Positions 8,916-17,608 of a stretch of 64,000 nucleotides of DNA are shown piece after piece. Each line of letters opens with the position of its first letter. The first letter of the stretch is position 1. The stretch comes from Sphingomonas sp. Leaf21. GTDB taxonomy: Bacteria; Pseudomonadota; Alphaproteobacteria; Sphingomonadales; Sphingomonadaceae. The stretch is from positions 88,273 to 152,272 of the forward strand of contig NZ_CAKASM010000007.1 in the NCBI RefSeq assembly GCF_916858675.1. Direction: 5' to 3'. The translations under genes were made by a program, and so were the position numbers. The notes under the pieces are model-generated. The model saw nothing but the letters and a program-made list of their open reading frames with translations, did not search any database and was not told the DNA's origin.

Positions 8916-10088
8916 ATGACCCCCGCCATCACTCCTGAAACCCGGCCGACAGGCAAGCCCCGCAAGGTCGCGATCATCCATTACTGGCTGGTCACGATGC
9001 GCGGCGGGGAGCGCGTGCTCGAGCGGATCTGCGAGCTTTATCCCGAGGCCGACATCTACACCCATGTCGTCGACGAGAATGCGCTGTCGGCGACGCTCAA
9101 GCGCCACCGCATCTTCACCACCTCGATCGCCAAGCTGCCGCTGGCGAAGAAGCAGTATCAGAAATACCTCCCGCTGATGCCCGCCGCGCTGGAGGCGCTC
9201 GACCTCAGCGCCTATGACCTGGTCATCAGTTGTGAGGCGGGTCCGGCCAAGGGCGTCATCACCCGCCCCGATGCGGTCCATGTCACCTATTGCCACTCGC
9301 CGATGCGCTATCTCTGGGATCAATATCACGCCTATCGCGCGGCGAGCGGCAAGCTGGCGGGCCTCTACCTCAAGCTCGTCGCGCCACGGATGCGCGCCTG
9401 GGACCGGTCGAGCGCGTCGCGCCCCGACCTCATCATGGCGAACAGCCAGTTCGTCCGGCGCCGTATCGCCAAATTCTGGGGACGCGAGGCGAGCGTCGTC
9501 TATCCGCCGGTCGATGTCGACATCTTCCACCGCACCGACGATGTCAGCGACGAGTGCGTCTGGATCAGCCAGCTCGTCCCCTATAAGCGCCCCGACATCG
9601 CGGTCGACGCCTTCACCCGCACGGGTCGCAAGCTGCACGTCATCGGCGACGGCCCGATGCTGGAAACGCTGAAGGCGCGCGCCGGGCCCAATGTCCGCTT
9701 CACCACGCGGATGAAGTTCGACGAACTCCGCGCCGCCTATGCCAAAGCGCGCGCGCTGATCTTCACCGCCGAGGAGGATTTCGGCATCATCCCGGTCGAG
9801 TCGCAGGCGGCGGGGCGCCCGGTCGTCGTGTTCGGGCGCGGGGGCGGCACCGAAACGGTGATCGACGGCAAGACCGGCATCCATTTCCACGAACAGACCG
9901 CCGAGTCGCTGATCGAAGCGCTCGACCGGTTCGACGCGTGGTTGCCGAGCTTCGACCCCGAAGACGCGATCGCCAACGCACAACGCTTCGCCCGCTCGCA
10001 CTTCCTGCGCGACTTCGCGGCCGAAGTCGCCCGCGCCGAAGCCATGGTCGCAGCCGACACCGCGCTGGCAAACGCGCCGGGGGCCTAA
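8916..10088 (+). CDS. glycosyltransferase family 4
   Basis: A 390-residue GT-B enzyme. The N-terminal half contains a glycine-rich acceptor loop (WLVTMRGGERVLE). The C-terminal donor domain carries the EX7E signature (EEDFGIIPVE, E287 and E295) and a GGGTETV stretch typical of nucleotide-sugar binding. It should add one sugar to the lipid-linked repeat unit at the inner membrane's cytoplasmic face. It follows the SleB gene by 28 bp and is closed downstream by stem-loops. Sugar specificity cannot be read from the sequence. Confidence 0.9.
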   Translation: MTPAITPETRPTGKPRKVAIIHYWLVTMRGGERVLERICELYPEADIYTHVVDENALSATLKRHRIFTTSIAKLPLAKKQYQKYLPLMPAALEALDLSAYDLVISCEAGPAKGVITRPDAVHVTYCHSPMRYLWDQYHAYRAASGKLAGLYLKLVAPRMRAWDRSSASRPDLIMANSQFVRRRIAKFWGREASVVYPPVDVDIFHRTDDVSDECVWISQLVPYKRPDIAVDAFTRTGRKLHVIGDGPMLETLKARAGPNVRFTTRMKFDELRAAYAKARALIFTAEEDFGIIPVESQAAGRPVVVFGRGGGTETVIDGKTGIHFHEQTAESLIEALDRFDAWLPSFDPEDAIANAQRFARSHFLRDFAAEVARAEAMVAADTALANAPGA

Positions 10089-10096
10089 ACGCTATT

Positions 10097-10222
10097 CCTC
10101 CCCTGCAAGGGGAGGGGGACCATGCGAAGCATGGTGGAGGGGGGCGTGCCGCAAGGGATAACCTTCGTGGCACGCCCCCTCTGTCAGGCCTGTCGGCCCG
10201 CCACCTCCCCGTACCGGGGAGG
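10097..10222. repeat. palindromic intergenic repeat (four stem-loops)
   Basis: Between convergent genes. It contains the palindrome CCTCCCCTGCAAGGGGAGG (10097-10115), then ACCATGCGAAGCATGGT. A long imperfect stem with arms around GGGCGTGCC and GGCACGCCCCC follows, and CCTCCCCGTACCGGGGAGG closes it at 10204-10222. The first and last stems share the CCTCCCC/GGGGAGG core, as in REP-like intergenic elements. Confidence 0.75.
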
Positions 10223-10251
10223 ATTGAGCGTCAGCCAACCGGCAAACCAAC

Positions 10252-10289
10252 GAAAAGGGTCGGCCACCACGCGGTGACCGACCCTTTTC
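10252..10289. terminator. bidirectional terminator hairpin
   Basis: The 17-base arms (GAAAAGGGTCGGCCACC and its partner, one G-U pair) enclose the loop ACGC. An A-run starts one side and a T-run ends the other, so it can end transcription from both the plus-strand GT4 gene and the minus-strand PilZ gene. Confidence 0.85.
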
Positions 10290-10314
10290 ATGTCAACCCG
10301 CGGGTCGCCCCGGC

Positions 10315-10782
10315 TCAGGCCAGCGCGAAATACAGTCCCGTCGCCACCGCCCAGGCCCCCAGCCCCGCCACGACCGCGATCGTGACCTTGGCCGCACCCG
10401 AATAGGGCTCGACATAGGGTTCGGGCACCGGCTCGCTGAGCAGCATTTCCTGGTTCGGGAACGCCAGCGGATCGGACGGCGCCGACACCAGCGCCTTGTT
10501 CAGCATCTCGGCGTTCAGCGGCGTGACGAATTCGCAGCCATAGGTCATGCCTTCCTGGCGGATGACCCGCACCGGATGGACCCCGATCCCGGCAAAGCCG
10601 ATCGAAGCCACCGCCCCGGTCGTCAGCGCAGGCCCGCCCGACAGGCGGAAACCCGTCGCCGACAGATCCTCGATGACCACGTCATAGGGCTGTGCAACCC
10701 GGTCGCGCAGCGTCGCGTCGAGATCGACCGCATAGCGTTCCGAACCGCGATCATCGCTGATCATCTGAGCAGTTATGGCCAT
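10315..10782 (-). CDS. PilZ-domain protein with C-terminal membrane anchor
   Basis: A 155-residue protein with the PilZ signature for c-di-GMP binding: RGSER (R12 and R16) and DLSATG (D39, S41, G44). A Pro/Glu linker (about residues 110-130) leads to one C-terminal hydrophobic segment (VTIAVVAGLGAWAVATGLYFAL), so the PilZ domain is cytoplasmic and tethered to the membrane. Its place in an exopolysaccharide locus suggests that c-di-GMP tunes polymer production; this is inference. ATG 10782 directly precedes the domain and is preferred to the open frame upstream. Confidence 0.85.
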   Translation of the reverse strand: MAITAQMISDDRGSERYAVDLDATLRDRVAQPYDVVIEDLSATGFRLSGGPALTTGAVASIGFAGIGVHPVRVIRQEGMTYGCEFVTPLNAEMLNKALVSAPSDPLAFPNQEMLLSEPVPEPYVEPYSGAAKVTIAVVAGLGAWAVATGLYFALA

Positions 10783-11155
10783 GTCGCAACTTATCCTTCC
10801 ACGGTCACCTTTGCCACGCACCCGTAAAACTATCGTAAATGGGCGGAAGATTGTGGGCGAGCGTCGAATGGTCCGTTCCGGGCGCTGCATCGCGAAGCGC
10901 CGAATTCGTTCCCGTCCGCATGACGAAATTTATGCGTCTTCACCGCCATACTCCTGTCGTTTTTGGTACATGACCGGGCGGATAATCCGGGTGACAGGCG
11001 GGCGGGCAACGGATAGTCGGGCAAGGCTGTGCCCGGATGCCGACAATCGGTTATTCTGGTTAAGCCGGTTCATTGTCGTCGGAGCAGAAAGATTTGGCGT
11101 CGCGTCGCGGTAACCGCCTTCGCTTTGGGCCCCTTCCCCATATGGAAACCCGTCG
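10783..11155. other. divergent intergenic region
   Basis: 373 bp between the PilZ gene (minus) and the first flippase (plus). It must hold both promoters. No convincing sigma-70 hexamers, hairpins or small genes were found. Confidence 0.4.
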
Positions 11156-13081
11156 ATGAGCGCTGCGATCGCGCCGGGCGCGGGCGCGGGTAACGCGGGC
11201 GGCAAGACCGCCGCGGCGTCGCATCGCACCGCGCTCGCCTCCATGCTGGCGGTCGGCGGGCGGCTGTCCTCGCGGCTGATCGATCTGGTCGCGCTGGTGG
11301 TGCTGGCGCGTCTCCTCCATCCGGCCGATTTCGGTCTGATCGGGATCGCGATGAGCCTGATCCTGATCGTCGAGGCGGTCATGGAACTGCCCGTGTCGCA
11401 GGTCCTGCTGGTCGAGCGCGAGGTGACGCGGTCGATGATGGACACCGCCTTCACGCTCAGCATCCTGCGCGGCGTGTTCCTGGCGCTGGTCATCGGCGCG
11501 GCGGCCTGGCCCTTCGCTCATGCCTATGGCGACATGCGGCTGATGCCGCTGATCGCCGCGCTGGCACTGGCGCCCGCCTTTCGCGGGATCAACAATCCGC
11601 GCCTGTCGCTCTACAATCGCGACCTCGACTTCCGCCGCACCGTCGCGACCGAGATCGCGGGCAAGCTCGCCTCGCTGGTGGCATCGACCGGCGTCGCCTG
11701 GGCGACGGGCAGCTATTGGGCGCTGGCGCTCGGCACGATCCTGTCGCCCGTCACCTCCTCGCTGCTGTCCTTCGCGCTCGCGCCCTACATGCCCCGGCTG
11801 ACGCTGCGCGACTGGCGGCTGTTCAGCGGCTTCCTGAGCTGGCTGAGCGGCGCGCAGCTCTTCTCGGCCTTTGCCTGGCAGATGGACCGGCTGGTGCTCG
11901 GGCGGCTCGCGCCGACCGCGACGGTCGGGCGCTTCACCATGGCGGACAGCCTGGCCTCGATCCCCGGACAGGTGCTGCTGACCCCGATCCTGGGGCCGCT
12001 CTCCGCCGGGCTGGTCGCGGTGCGCGACGACATGGCGCGGTTGCGCCAGGCCTATCTCAAGACCTTCGGCGCGGTCGCGCTGCTCGGCTTTCCGATCCTG
12101 ACCGGCACCTCGCTGCTCGCCAAGCCGATCGTCGCGCTGGCGCTCGGGCCAACCTGGTCCAGCGCCGCGCCGATCCTGCAATGGCTCGCGCTGGCGGGGA
12201 TACCGGGGCTGCTCTGGACGCCGCTCAACGCGCTGGCGCTGGCGCTCCGGCGGTCGGCGCTGATCTTCAACCGTCAGCTTACGGACTTCCTGATCAAGGT
12301 GCCGCTGGTGATCGCAGGGGCCTGGTTCTTCCTGATCCCCGGCATCGCGGCCGCGCGCGCGCTTGCCGCGCTGCTGCTGGCGGGCATGGCGATCCGCGCC
12401 GCCAAGCAGGCGATCGACCTGCCGGTCTGGGCGCAGTTCAAGGTTCTCATCCGCCCGATCCTGGGGTGCCTGGTGATGGCGGCTGTCGTCTATCCGGCGA
12501 GCCTCTGGCTGCCGCTCGACATCCCCAAGCCGCTCGAGATCGGTGGCCTGCTGATCCTCGCGGCGCTGGGGGCCGGGACCTTTGTCGGCGTGGTCATGCT
12601 GCTCTGGCACCTCAGCGGCCGTCCCGAGGGCGGCGAGTCGATGGTCCTCGGGCTGGTCGGCAAGATCCTGCGCCGGGGCAAGAACGCCCCCGCCGCGACT
12701 CCGGCCAGCGCGACGACGCCGCGCCCGGCCAGCGATCCGCGCGACCAGGCCTTCGCGCTGGCGGCCGCGGGTCGCGAAGCGGCGAGCCCAGCCGCGATGA
12801 GCGTCTATCGCATCCTCGATATCCTGATGCAGGCCAATCTCGTCCAGCCCGGCACCGATCCGCTGCTGCCCGGCGCACGCAGCGAGCCGCTGGCGATGTT
12901 CGTCTGCGAAAGCTGCGGCCGGACGACCCCGATCAAGGGGCATACCGTCTCCAACGTGCTGGGGATCGCCGCGCACGGCGCGGGCTTCGCGATGACGACC
13001 AAGCCGATCGCCATTCCCGGACAATGCTCGCGCTGTCGCGTGGCGCCCCGTTCGCTCGCGCGCCCCTATCAAAAGCGATGA
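11156..13081 (+). CDS. Wzx-type oligosaccharide flippase with extra cysteine-rich C-terminal domain
   Basis: A 641-residue protein. Residues 1 to about 490 form a polysaccharide transporter of the MOP superfamily (many helices; early motif ARLLHPADFGLIGIAMSLI). It would flip the lipid-linked repeat unit across the inner membrane. It is a paralogue of the 493-residue flippase at 18711; both contain SGRPEGGES/VGRPEGMET near the end of the transporter part. After that point this protein continues about 145 residues, with a Pro/Ala linker and a tail holding CESC and CSRC, a possible zinc-binding fold. The extension is not normal for flippases. The ATG at 11156 has GGAAA upstream. Confidence 0.85.
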   Translation: MSAAIAPGAGAGNAGGKTAAASHRTALASMLAVGGRLSSRLIDLVALVVLARLLHPADFGLIGIAMSLILIVEAVMELPVSQVLLVEREVTRSMMDTAFTLSILRGVFLALVIGAAAWPFAHAYGDMRLMPLIAALALAPAFRGINNPRLSLYNRDLDFRRTVATEIAGKLASLVASTGVAWATGSYWALALGTILSPVTSSLLSFALAPYMPRLTLRDWRLFSGFLSWLSGAQLFSAFAWQMDRLVLGRLAPTATVGRFTMADSLASIPGQVLLTPILGPLSAGLVAVRDDMARLRQAYLKTFGAVALLGFPILTGTSLLAKPIVALALGPTWSSAAPILQWLALAGIPGLLWTPLNALALALRRSALIFNRQLTDFLIKVPLVIAGAWFFLIPGIAAARALAALLLAGMAIRAAKQAIDLPVWAQFKVLIRPILGCLVMAAVVYPASLWLPLDIPKPLEIGGLLILAALGAGTFVGVVMLLWHLSGRPEGGESMVLGLVGKILRRGKNAPAATPASATTPRPASDPRDQAFALAAAGREAASPAAMSVYRILDILMQANLVQPGTDPLLPGARSEPLAMFVCESCGRTTPIKGHTVSNVLGIAAHGAGFAMTTKPIAIPGQCSRCRVAPRSLARPYQKR

Positions 13082-13208
13082 AGGACAGGGCGACGACAGT
13101 TCCGTTAACCACCTTTCCCATTGCAGGACAGGGGTATGGGCCGGGTTTGACGTTGCATCGCACCAATGACCATTGTTACATACGCACTACTCGCTCACGA
13201 GGGGGCTG

Positions 13209-13343
13209 TTGATTACTGTGAGCCTGTCATTTCCGATCCTGATCACCCTGGCCGCGATTGCCGGACTGGTGTTGATCCTGCTGCTATTTCGCCGTGCCAA
13301 GCGCAGGCGGCGCCGGGCCTATCGCAACTATTATCGGGACTAA
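13209..13343 (+). CDS. small single-helix membrane protein (44 residues)
   Basis: TTG 13209 opens a 44-residue frame with GAGG six bases upstream; GTG 13218 is an alternative. It encodes one hydrophobic helix (about residues 5-27) followed by a strongly basic, Tyr-rich tail (RRAKRRRRRAYRNYYRD) and TAA. The hydrophobic-then-basic pattern suggests an N-out, C-in single-pass protein. No family recognised. It sits between the flippase and the acyltransferase, which are otherwise about 400 bp apart. Confidence 0.45.
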   Translation: MITVSLSFPILITLAAIAGLVLILLLFRRAKRRRRRAYRNYYRD

Positions 13344-13477
13344 TCATCGGCTTTCCGCTAGGTGATGACGACCGGTCCTGGCACCGGCGACGCGCATCCC
13401 GGCGAGTGATCCGATCCACCCGGCATTGAGGCCGGGACATATGGGCCGCTTTCCGCATCGCGCCACACGGACGGACC

Positions 13478-14533
13478 GTGGGCGCAGGAAAGGACCTGGC
13501 CATTTCGCTGTCCCCCAGCCCCTCCGCAACGTTCGCCACCGCCGAACCCGCGAGCGTCGTCGCCCCGCGAATCGACCGGATCGACGGTATCGACCTGATG
13601 CGGCTGGTCGCCTTCGCGGGCGTGGTGCTGATCCACGCGGTCGCCAACGGGTCGTTCGACCATCCCGTGGCGGCCGACGTCATCGCCCTGTGCGCGCGGT
13701 TCGCGGTGCCCTTCTTCTTCATCGCCTTCGGCTATCTGCTCGCCCGGCGCGCGTCGTCCGCCACCGCCGGGCGCCTCCTGCTCCGGCTCGCGCCGCCCTT
13801 CCTGTTCTGGTCGCTCGCCTATGTCCTGTATTTCGAGCACAGCCTGCGCGGGCTGCTGTCGCCCGCGGCGATCGTCCGGCTGCTGATTACCGGACTGGAC
13901 GGCTATCACCTGTGGTTTCTGCCCGCGCTGGGCGTGGCGGGGGTGATCTTCGCGATCGTGCAGGGGCGCTTCGGCTGGCGCGCGGTGCTGGCGCTTGGCG
14001 TCCTCTTCTATGCGCTGGCGCTGGCCTTCGGGCCGCTGAGACTGCTGCTCGGCCTGCCCCGCCCGCCGTTCAACACGCGCAACGGGCCGTTCTTCGGGCT
14101 GTTGTTCGTCACGGCGGGGGCGTGGCTGCGCCATCGTGACTGGCGCCCGACGCTGCCGTTCGCGCTCGCCCTATGGGGTGTCACGGCTTTGCTGCAACTC
14201 GCCGAGGTGGCGCTGTGGGTTCGGATGGGGACGATCGAATATCCCCGCTTCACCGACGATGTCGTGATGACGATCCCCTTCGGCGTCGCCAGCTTCCTGG
14301 TCGCACTGGCCATGCCGCGTGATTTCCATCTGCCGCCGCTCTTCGCGCATCTCGCCCGGCTGAGCCTGGGGCTGTACGTGATCCATGCGCTGTTCCTCGA
14401 CCTGGCGGAGCGCTGGCTGGGCCAGGCCACGCTGCTCGGGTCGCTGCGCAATGCGGGGCTGGCGATCATCGCCTCCGCGCTGTCGGTCCTGATCCTCGAC
14501 CGCTGGTCGGTCACGCGTCGCCTGATACGCTGA
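13478..14533 (+). CDS. acyltransferase 3 family membrane protein
   Basis: A 351-residue protein with about ten membrane helices and the family's N-terminal motif (GIDLMRLVAFAGVVLIHAV, in which the His is normally catalytic). Members transfer acetyl or succinyl groups to sugars of exported polysaccharides, so this is probably a decorating enzyme for the polymer. The GTG at 13478 has no strong ribosome-binding site, and the first 35 residues are unlike the family, so the true start may lie further in. It is convergent with the glycosyltransferase at 14557, 23 bp away. Confidence 0.8.
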   Translation: MGAGKDLAISLSPSPSATFATAEPASVVAPRIDRIDGIDLMRLVAFAGVVLIHAVANGSFDHPVAADVIALCARFAVPFFFIAFGYLLARRASSATAGRLLLRLAPPFLFWSLAYVLYFEHSLRGLLSPAAIVRLLITGLDGYHLWFLPALGVAGVIFAIVQGRFGWRAVLALGVLFYALALAFGPLRLLLGLPRPPFNTRNGPFFGLLFVTAGAWLRHRDWRPTLPFALALWGVTALLQLAEVALWVRMGTIEYPRFTDDVVMTIPFGVASFLVALAMPRDFHLPPLFAHLARLSLGLYVIHALFLDLAERWLGQATLLGSLRNAGLAIIASALSVLILDRWSVTRRLIR

Positions 14534-14556
14534 CCCGCCCAGCGGCGTGGGGTCGA

Positions 14557-15624
14557 TTAGGTCTCGAACCGGCGGGTCAGTTGCAGCGCGGCCTGCCAGA
14601 AGCGCGACCGTTGGGTCTGGGTCCGCGCCTTGCGCACCTGGCGCTCGACAACCGACTTTGGCGCGAAGCCGATGAACACCAGCCACCCGGCGCGCGCGAT
14701 GCTGCCCGGCCAGCCAAAGGGATGGAGCTCGATCAGCCACTGTGCGGTGTCGCGCATCACGCCGATCCGCCCGCCTTCGGGACGCCGTTCGGGCGGGGCG
14801 AAGCGAAGCGCCTGCATCCGGTATTCGAGCGACTGGAACGAACGAAGCAGCGGCTTGCGGATCGCCACGCCGCGCTTGTCGGCGGCGGTGATGAAGGCAT
14901 GTTCGAGCGCCCGGTCGAAATCGAGCCAGCGCAGCGCGACATCGGCGGTCCAGCTCGTCCCCGAGCTCGCCCAGGCATTCTTGCCATGGACGCGGTAGCA
15001 GCCGAGCACCTGCCGAATGGAACGCACTGCACCATAGAGCGGCGCCACCTTGCACAGATAGCCGTCGGGCGAACGGTAGATGCTCTTGGAATCGATCGGC
15101 ATCACCTGGTCGAGGAACGTCCGGCTGAACAGGTTGCCGGTCGACACGGTCCAGGGATACCAGCCCGAACGCGAGGAGTCGTGCAGCACGTCGGCGGGGG
15201 TGAAGCGCGCAGGGAAATGCGGGAAGACCATCGCCTGGTCGGCGCCGCAACGGTCGATGGTGGACAGGCGGAACTGAACCTTGGCATCGCCCGGCTGGAG
15301 CGCGGCGGTCGCCTCGCGCAGACAGGTCGGTAGCAGGCAGTCGTCGGCGTCGAGGAACAGCACCGCGTCGCCGGTCGCGACGGCATAGCCCGCATTCACC
15401 GCCTCGACATGGCCGCCCTTCTCCTTGAGGACGGTGCGGATGCGGTCGCCATATTCGGCGATGATCGCATGCGATCCGTCGGTCGATCCGTCGTCGACCA
15501 CGACGACCTCGACCGCCGGATATTCCTGGTTCAGCGCACTATCGATGGCGGTGCGCAGGAATTCGCCGTAATTGTGATTGATGACAATGATTGTCGCACG
15601 AAGGATTGTCGTCATATCGTTCAT
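14557..15624 (-). CDS. glycosyltransferase family 2
   Basis: A 355-residue GT-A enzyme with the nucleotide-binding motif VVVVDDGSTDGS near residue 40 and the metal-binding LFLDADD near residue 95. Its N-terminal domain (1 to about 240) is the catalytic fold; the remaining helical part carries no clear transmembrane segment. It should add a sugar to the repeat unit from a nucleotide sugar. The next minus-strand gene upstream ends 264 bp away, so it probably has its own promoter in 15625-15888. Confidence 0.88.
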   Translation of the reverse strand: MNDMTTILRATIIVINHNYGEFLRTAIDSALNQEYPAVEVVVVDDGSTDGSHAIIAEYGDRIRTVLKEKGGHVEAVNAGYAVATGDAVLFLDADDCLLPTCLREATAALQPGDAKVQFRLSTIDRCGADQAMVFPHFPARFTPADVLHDSSRSGWYPWTVSTGNLFSRTFLDQVMPIDSKSIYRSPDGYLCKVAPLYGAVRSIRQVLGCYRVHGKNAWASSGTSWTADVALRWLDFDRALEHAFITAADKRGVAIRKPLLRSFQSLEYRMQALRFAPPERRPEGGRIGVMRDTAQWLIELHPFGWPGSIARAGWLVFIGFAPKSVVERQVRKARTQTQRSRFWQAALQLTRRFET

Positions 15625-15888
15625 GATCGACGTCTCGGTCTATGGTCTTCGATGCTACCCGGTTTGCGATCTTCTATCATAAGTTGAATGTCACCCGGAT
15701 AACGCGCCAATTGTAACGCAATGTTTCTACGACGAAAACTTTCCGTCACGAAGCGCTTTCGTCTGGCACGATCTTCGGAATCCACGCAATCGGGATGATT
15801 GCGGCCGAATCGATACAGTCCCAAATGGGAGCAATTGGGACGGTCGACCGACAGGTCTATGACCGGCTCGCTGTCCTGTGCCTGAACA

Positions 15889-17283
15889 TCACGCCATTGC
15901 CGCGTGGCGGACCCGCGATCGCTGCCGCCGCGTCGACTGCACCGGGATCAGCGCGGGCAGCGCCGTGGTGATCGCGAACAGCGTGGCGTTGAACGCACCG
16001 AAATCGACCAGCGTGCCCGCCACCGCGCCGGGCACGATGCAGATGACGATGCTGTAGCGCGCGCCGGTCACGATGCGGCGGATCTCGTCGCTCGCGCCCT
16101 TCAGGCTGAGCGTGGCGATCCGCAGCAGGAACAGCGCCATGAACAGGCCGCCGATCACCCCGGTACTGCTGAGTACCGCGACCGGCCAGGACGAGGCGCG
16201 GGTCGAGCCGATGCCGACGCCATAGCCACCGGTCGCGACCAGCCCCTCGAGGCTGACGATGTTCCAGCTGCTTCGTTCGGAATAGGAGCTGCTCGAGGTC
16301 TTGGTTAGGATCAGCTTGTCGACCAGATCGACGACGCCGTTGAACACCTGCGGGTTGAGGAACAGCATCGCGATGCCGACGACGATCGCCGCGGCGATGA
16401 CCAGCAGGTGGATCATCGCACGCTTCTCGTCGGCGGGATGGCGCAGCGCCAGCACATTGGCGCCCACCGCGAACACGCCGAATACGCCCAGGCCGAGGAA
16501 GGCCGCCGACGAGGTGGAGAGCACGGTGAACCCGACCAGCCCCAGCGCGAGCGGCATCTGCACCTTGGCATAGAAGCCGCCCAGCGCATCGCCCATCCGC
16601 GTGAAATAGATGATCGCGGCGAAGGACAGGACCAGCGTGCCATAGGCCGACGCCTCGGTATTGAAGCCGATGACGCGGCGCATGCTGCCGACGCTGTCGC
16701 CGTCCATGATGACATAGGTGGCGGTACGCAGCGGCGCGAGGATGCCCGACCCCGCCGTCGCCATGTCGGCCATGCCCGCGAGCATCGCGATCGCTCCGCC
16801 GAAGAAGATCGCGCGGTAGACCATGTGGCGCGTCTCGGTCTGGAGCAGGAGCTGGTAGAGCGAGATGGTGATCGCGAAGGCCGACATCAGATAGAGCGGC
16901 TGGGTGATGTTGCCCGAACCGAAGGCCAGGCTGCTGCGCGTGATGTTGTTCAGCCCCATGACCGGCGCGCCCGCGAACAGGAACGGCGCGCTATAGGTGA
17001 CGAGCAGCCCGAAGACGATGAACGCGGTGAGCAGGCCGAGCTTGTTATAGTCGATCAACCCGTCGACCAGCAGATGCGGCTTGCGGCACGCGATGAACGA
17101 CCGGACGCAGAGCAGGGCCGAACAGGCGGTATGCGGCAGGAAGGTGGTGCCGCCCGTCAGGTTGGTCGGCAGGATCGCCAGCGACCCGAAGGCCAGGCTG
17201 GCGAAGAACAGCAGCAGCGTCCAGCGTATGCCGGACAGCGCCGCGGCGAAGAACAGCAACCAGAAAATCGCAAGTACGACCAT
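15889..17283 (-). CDS. polytopic membrane protein, probable exopolysaccharide polymerase (Wzy-like)
   Basis: A 464-residue protein with 10-12 predicted helices and a Ser-rich external loop near residues 340-370 (ILTKTSSSSYSERSSWNIVS). Length, topology and place among glycosyltransferases match polymerases of sphingomonad polysaccharide loci. Sequence conservation in this class is too low for certainty. AAGGG lies seven bases before the ATG at 17283. With the protein at 6201 the locus has two candidates; one may be the polymerase and the other a ligase. Confidence 0.65.
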   Translation of the reverse strand: MVVLAIFWLLFFAAALSGIRWTLLLFFASLAFGSLAILPTNLTGGTTFLPHTACSALLCVRSFIACRKPHLLVDGLIDYNKLGLLTAFIVFGLLVTYSAPFLFAGAPVMGLNNITRSSLAFGSGNITQPLYLMSAFAITISLYQLLLQTETRHMVYRAIFFGGAIAMLAGMADMATAGSGILAPLRTATYVIMDGDSVGSMRRVIGFNTEASAYGTLVLSFAAIIYFTRMGDALGGFYAKVQMPLALGLVGFTVLSTSSAAFLGLGVFGVFAVGANVLALRHPADEKRAMIHLLVIAAAIVVGIAMLFLNPQVFNGVVDLVDKLILTKTSSSSYSERSSWNIVSLEGLVATGGYGVGIGSTRASSWPVAVLSSTGVIGGLFMALFLLRIATLSLKGASDEIRRIVTGARYSIVICIVPGAVAGTLVDFGAFNATLFAITTALPALIPVQSTRRQRSRVRHAAMA

Positions 17284-17608
17284 GACAGACCCTTATCGGG
17301 GTTCATGTCCCCATCGATACCGGGCGTTACGCACCGGATGAGAATAAGCTCCCAAAACGGACGCATCCCCTTCCGGCACAATTCGCCCCGGCTAGGGGAA
17401 TTGCGTAGCAGCACCGGCCGTGTAAAGCCATCGTGTCAACGCCGCGAAGCGTTTCATATCGAACGCTTACGAACTGTTGACCAAATCAGATTACACGTCA
17501 CCCATGAAAATGGACGTGGAGAGGATAATACCCTTCATGCGGCGTTATGAACGCAGCGTGACCAAGGCCGATGTTCGCCGATGGTCAGACCAAGCAGGAG
17601 GGCGATCC
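17284..17608. other. divergent intergenic region
   Basis: 325 bp between the Wzy-like gene (minus) and the GT8 gene (plus). It contains an inverted repeat (17447-17468) and frames that could extend the GT8 gene (TTG 17477, ATG 17504, ATG 17537), but none has a better ribosome-binding site than GTG 17609. Confidence 0.4.
17447..17468. promoter_or_regulatory. inverted repeat, possible operator
   Basis: AAGCGTT, eight bases, AACGCTT: a perfect 7-bp inverted repeat in a divergent promoter region. Half-site spacing fits a dimeric regulator, but no regulator gene is adjacent. Confidence 0.3.

Noticed and set aside
11060..13072. 670-codon minus-strand frame opposite the first flippase
   Set aside because: Arg/Gln/Asp-rich shadow with no membrane segments or motifs.
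11716..13212. 498-codon plus-strand frame overlapping the end of the flippase gene
   Set aside because: Considered as an alternative to the flippase's long C-terminal tail, but it is low-complexity and the tail has ordered CxxC motifs.
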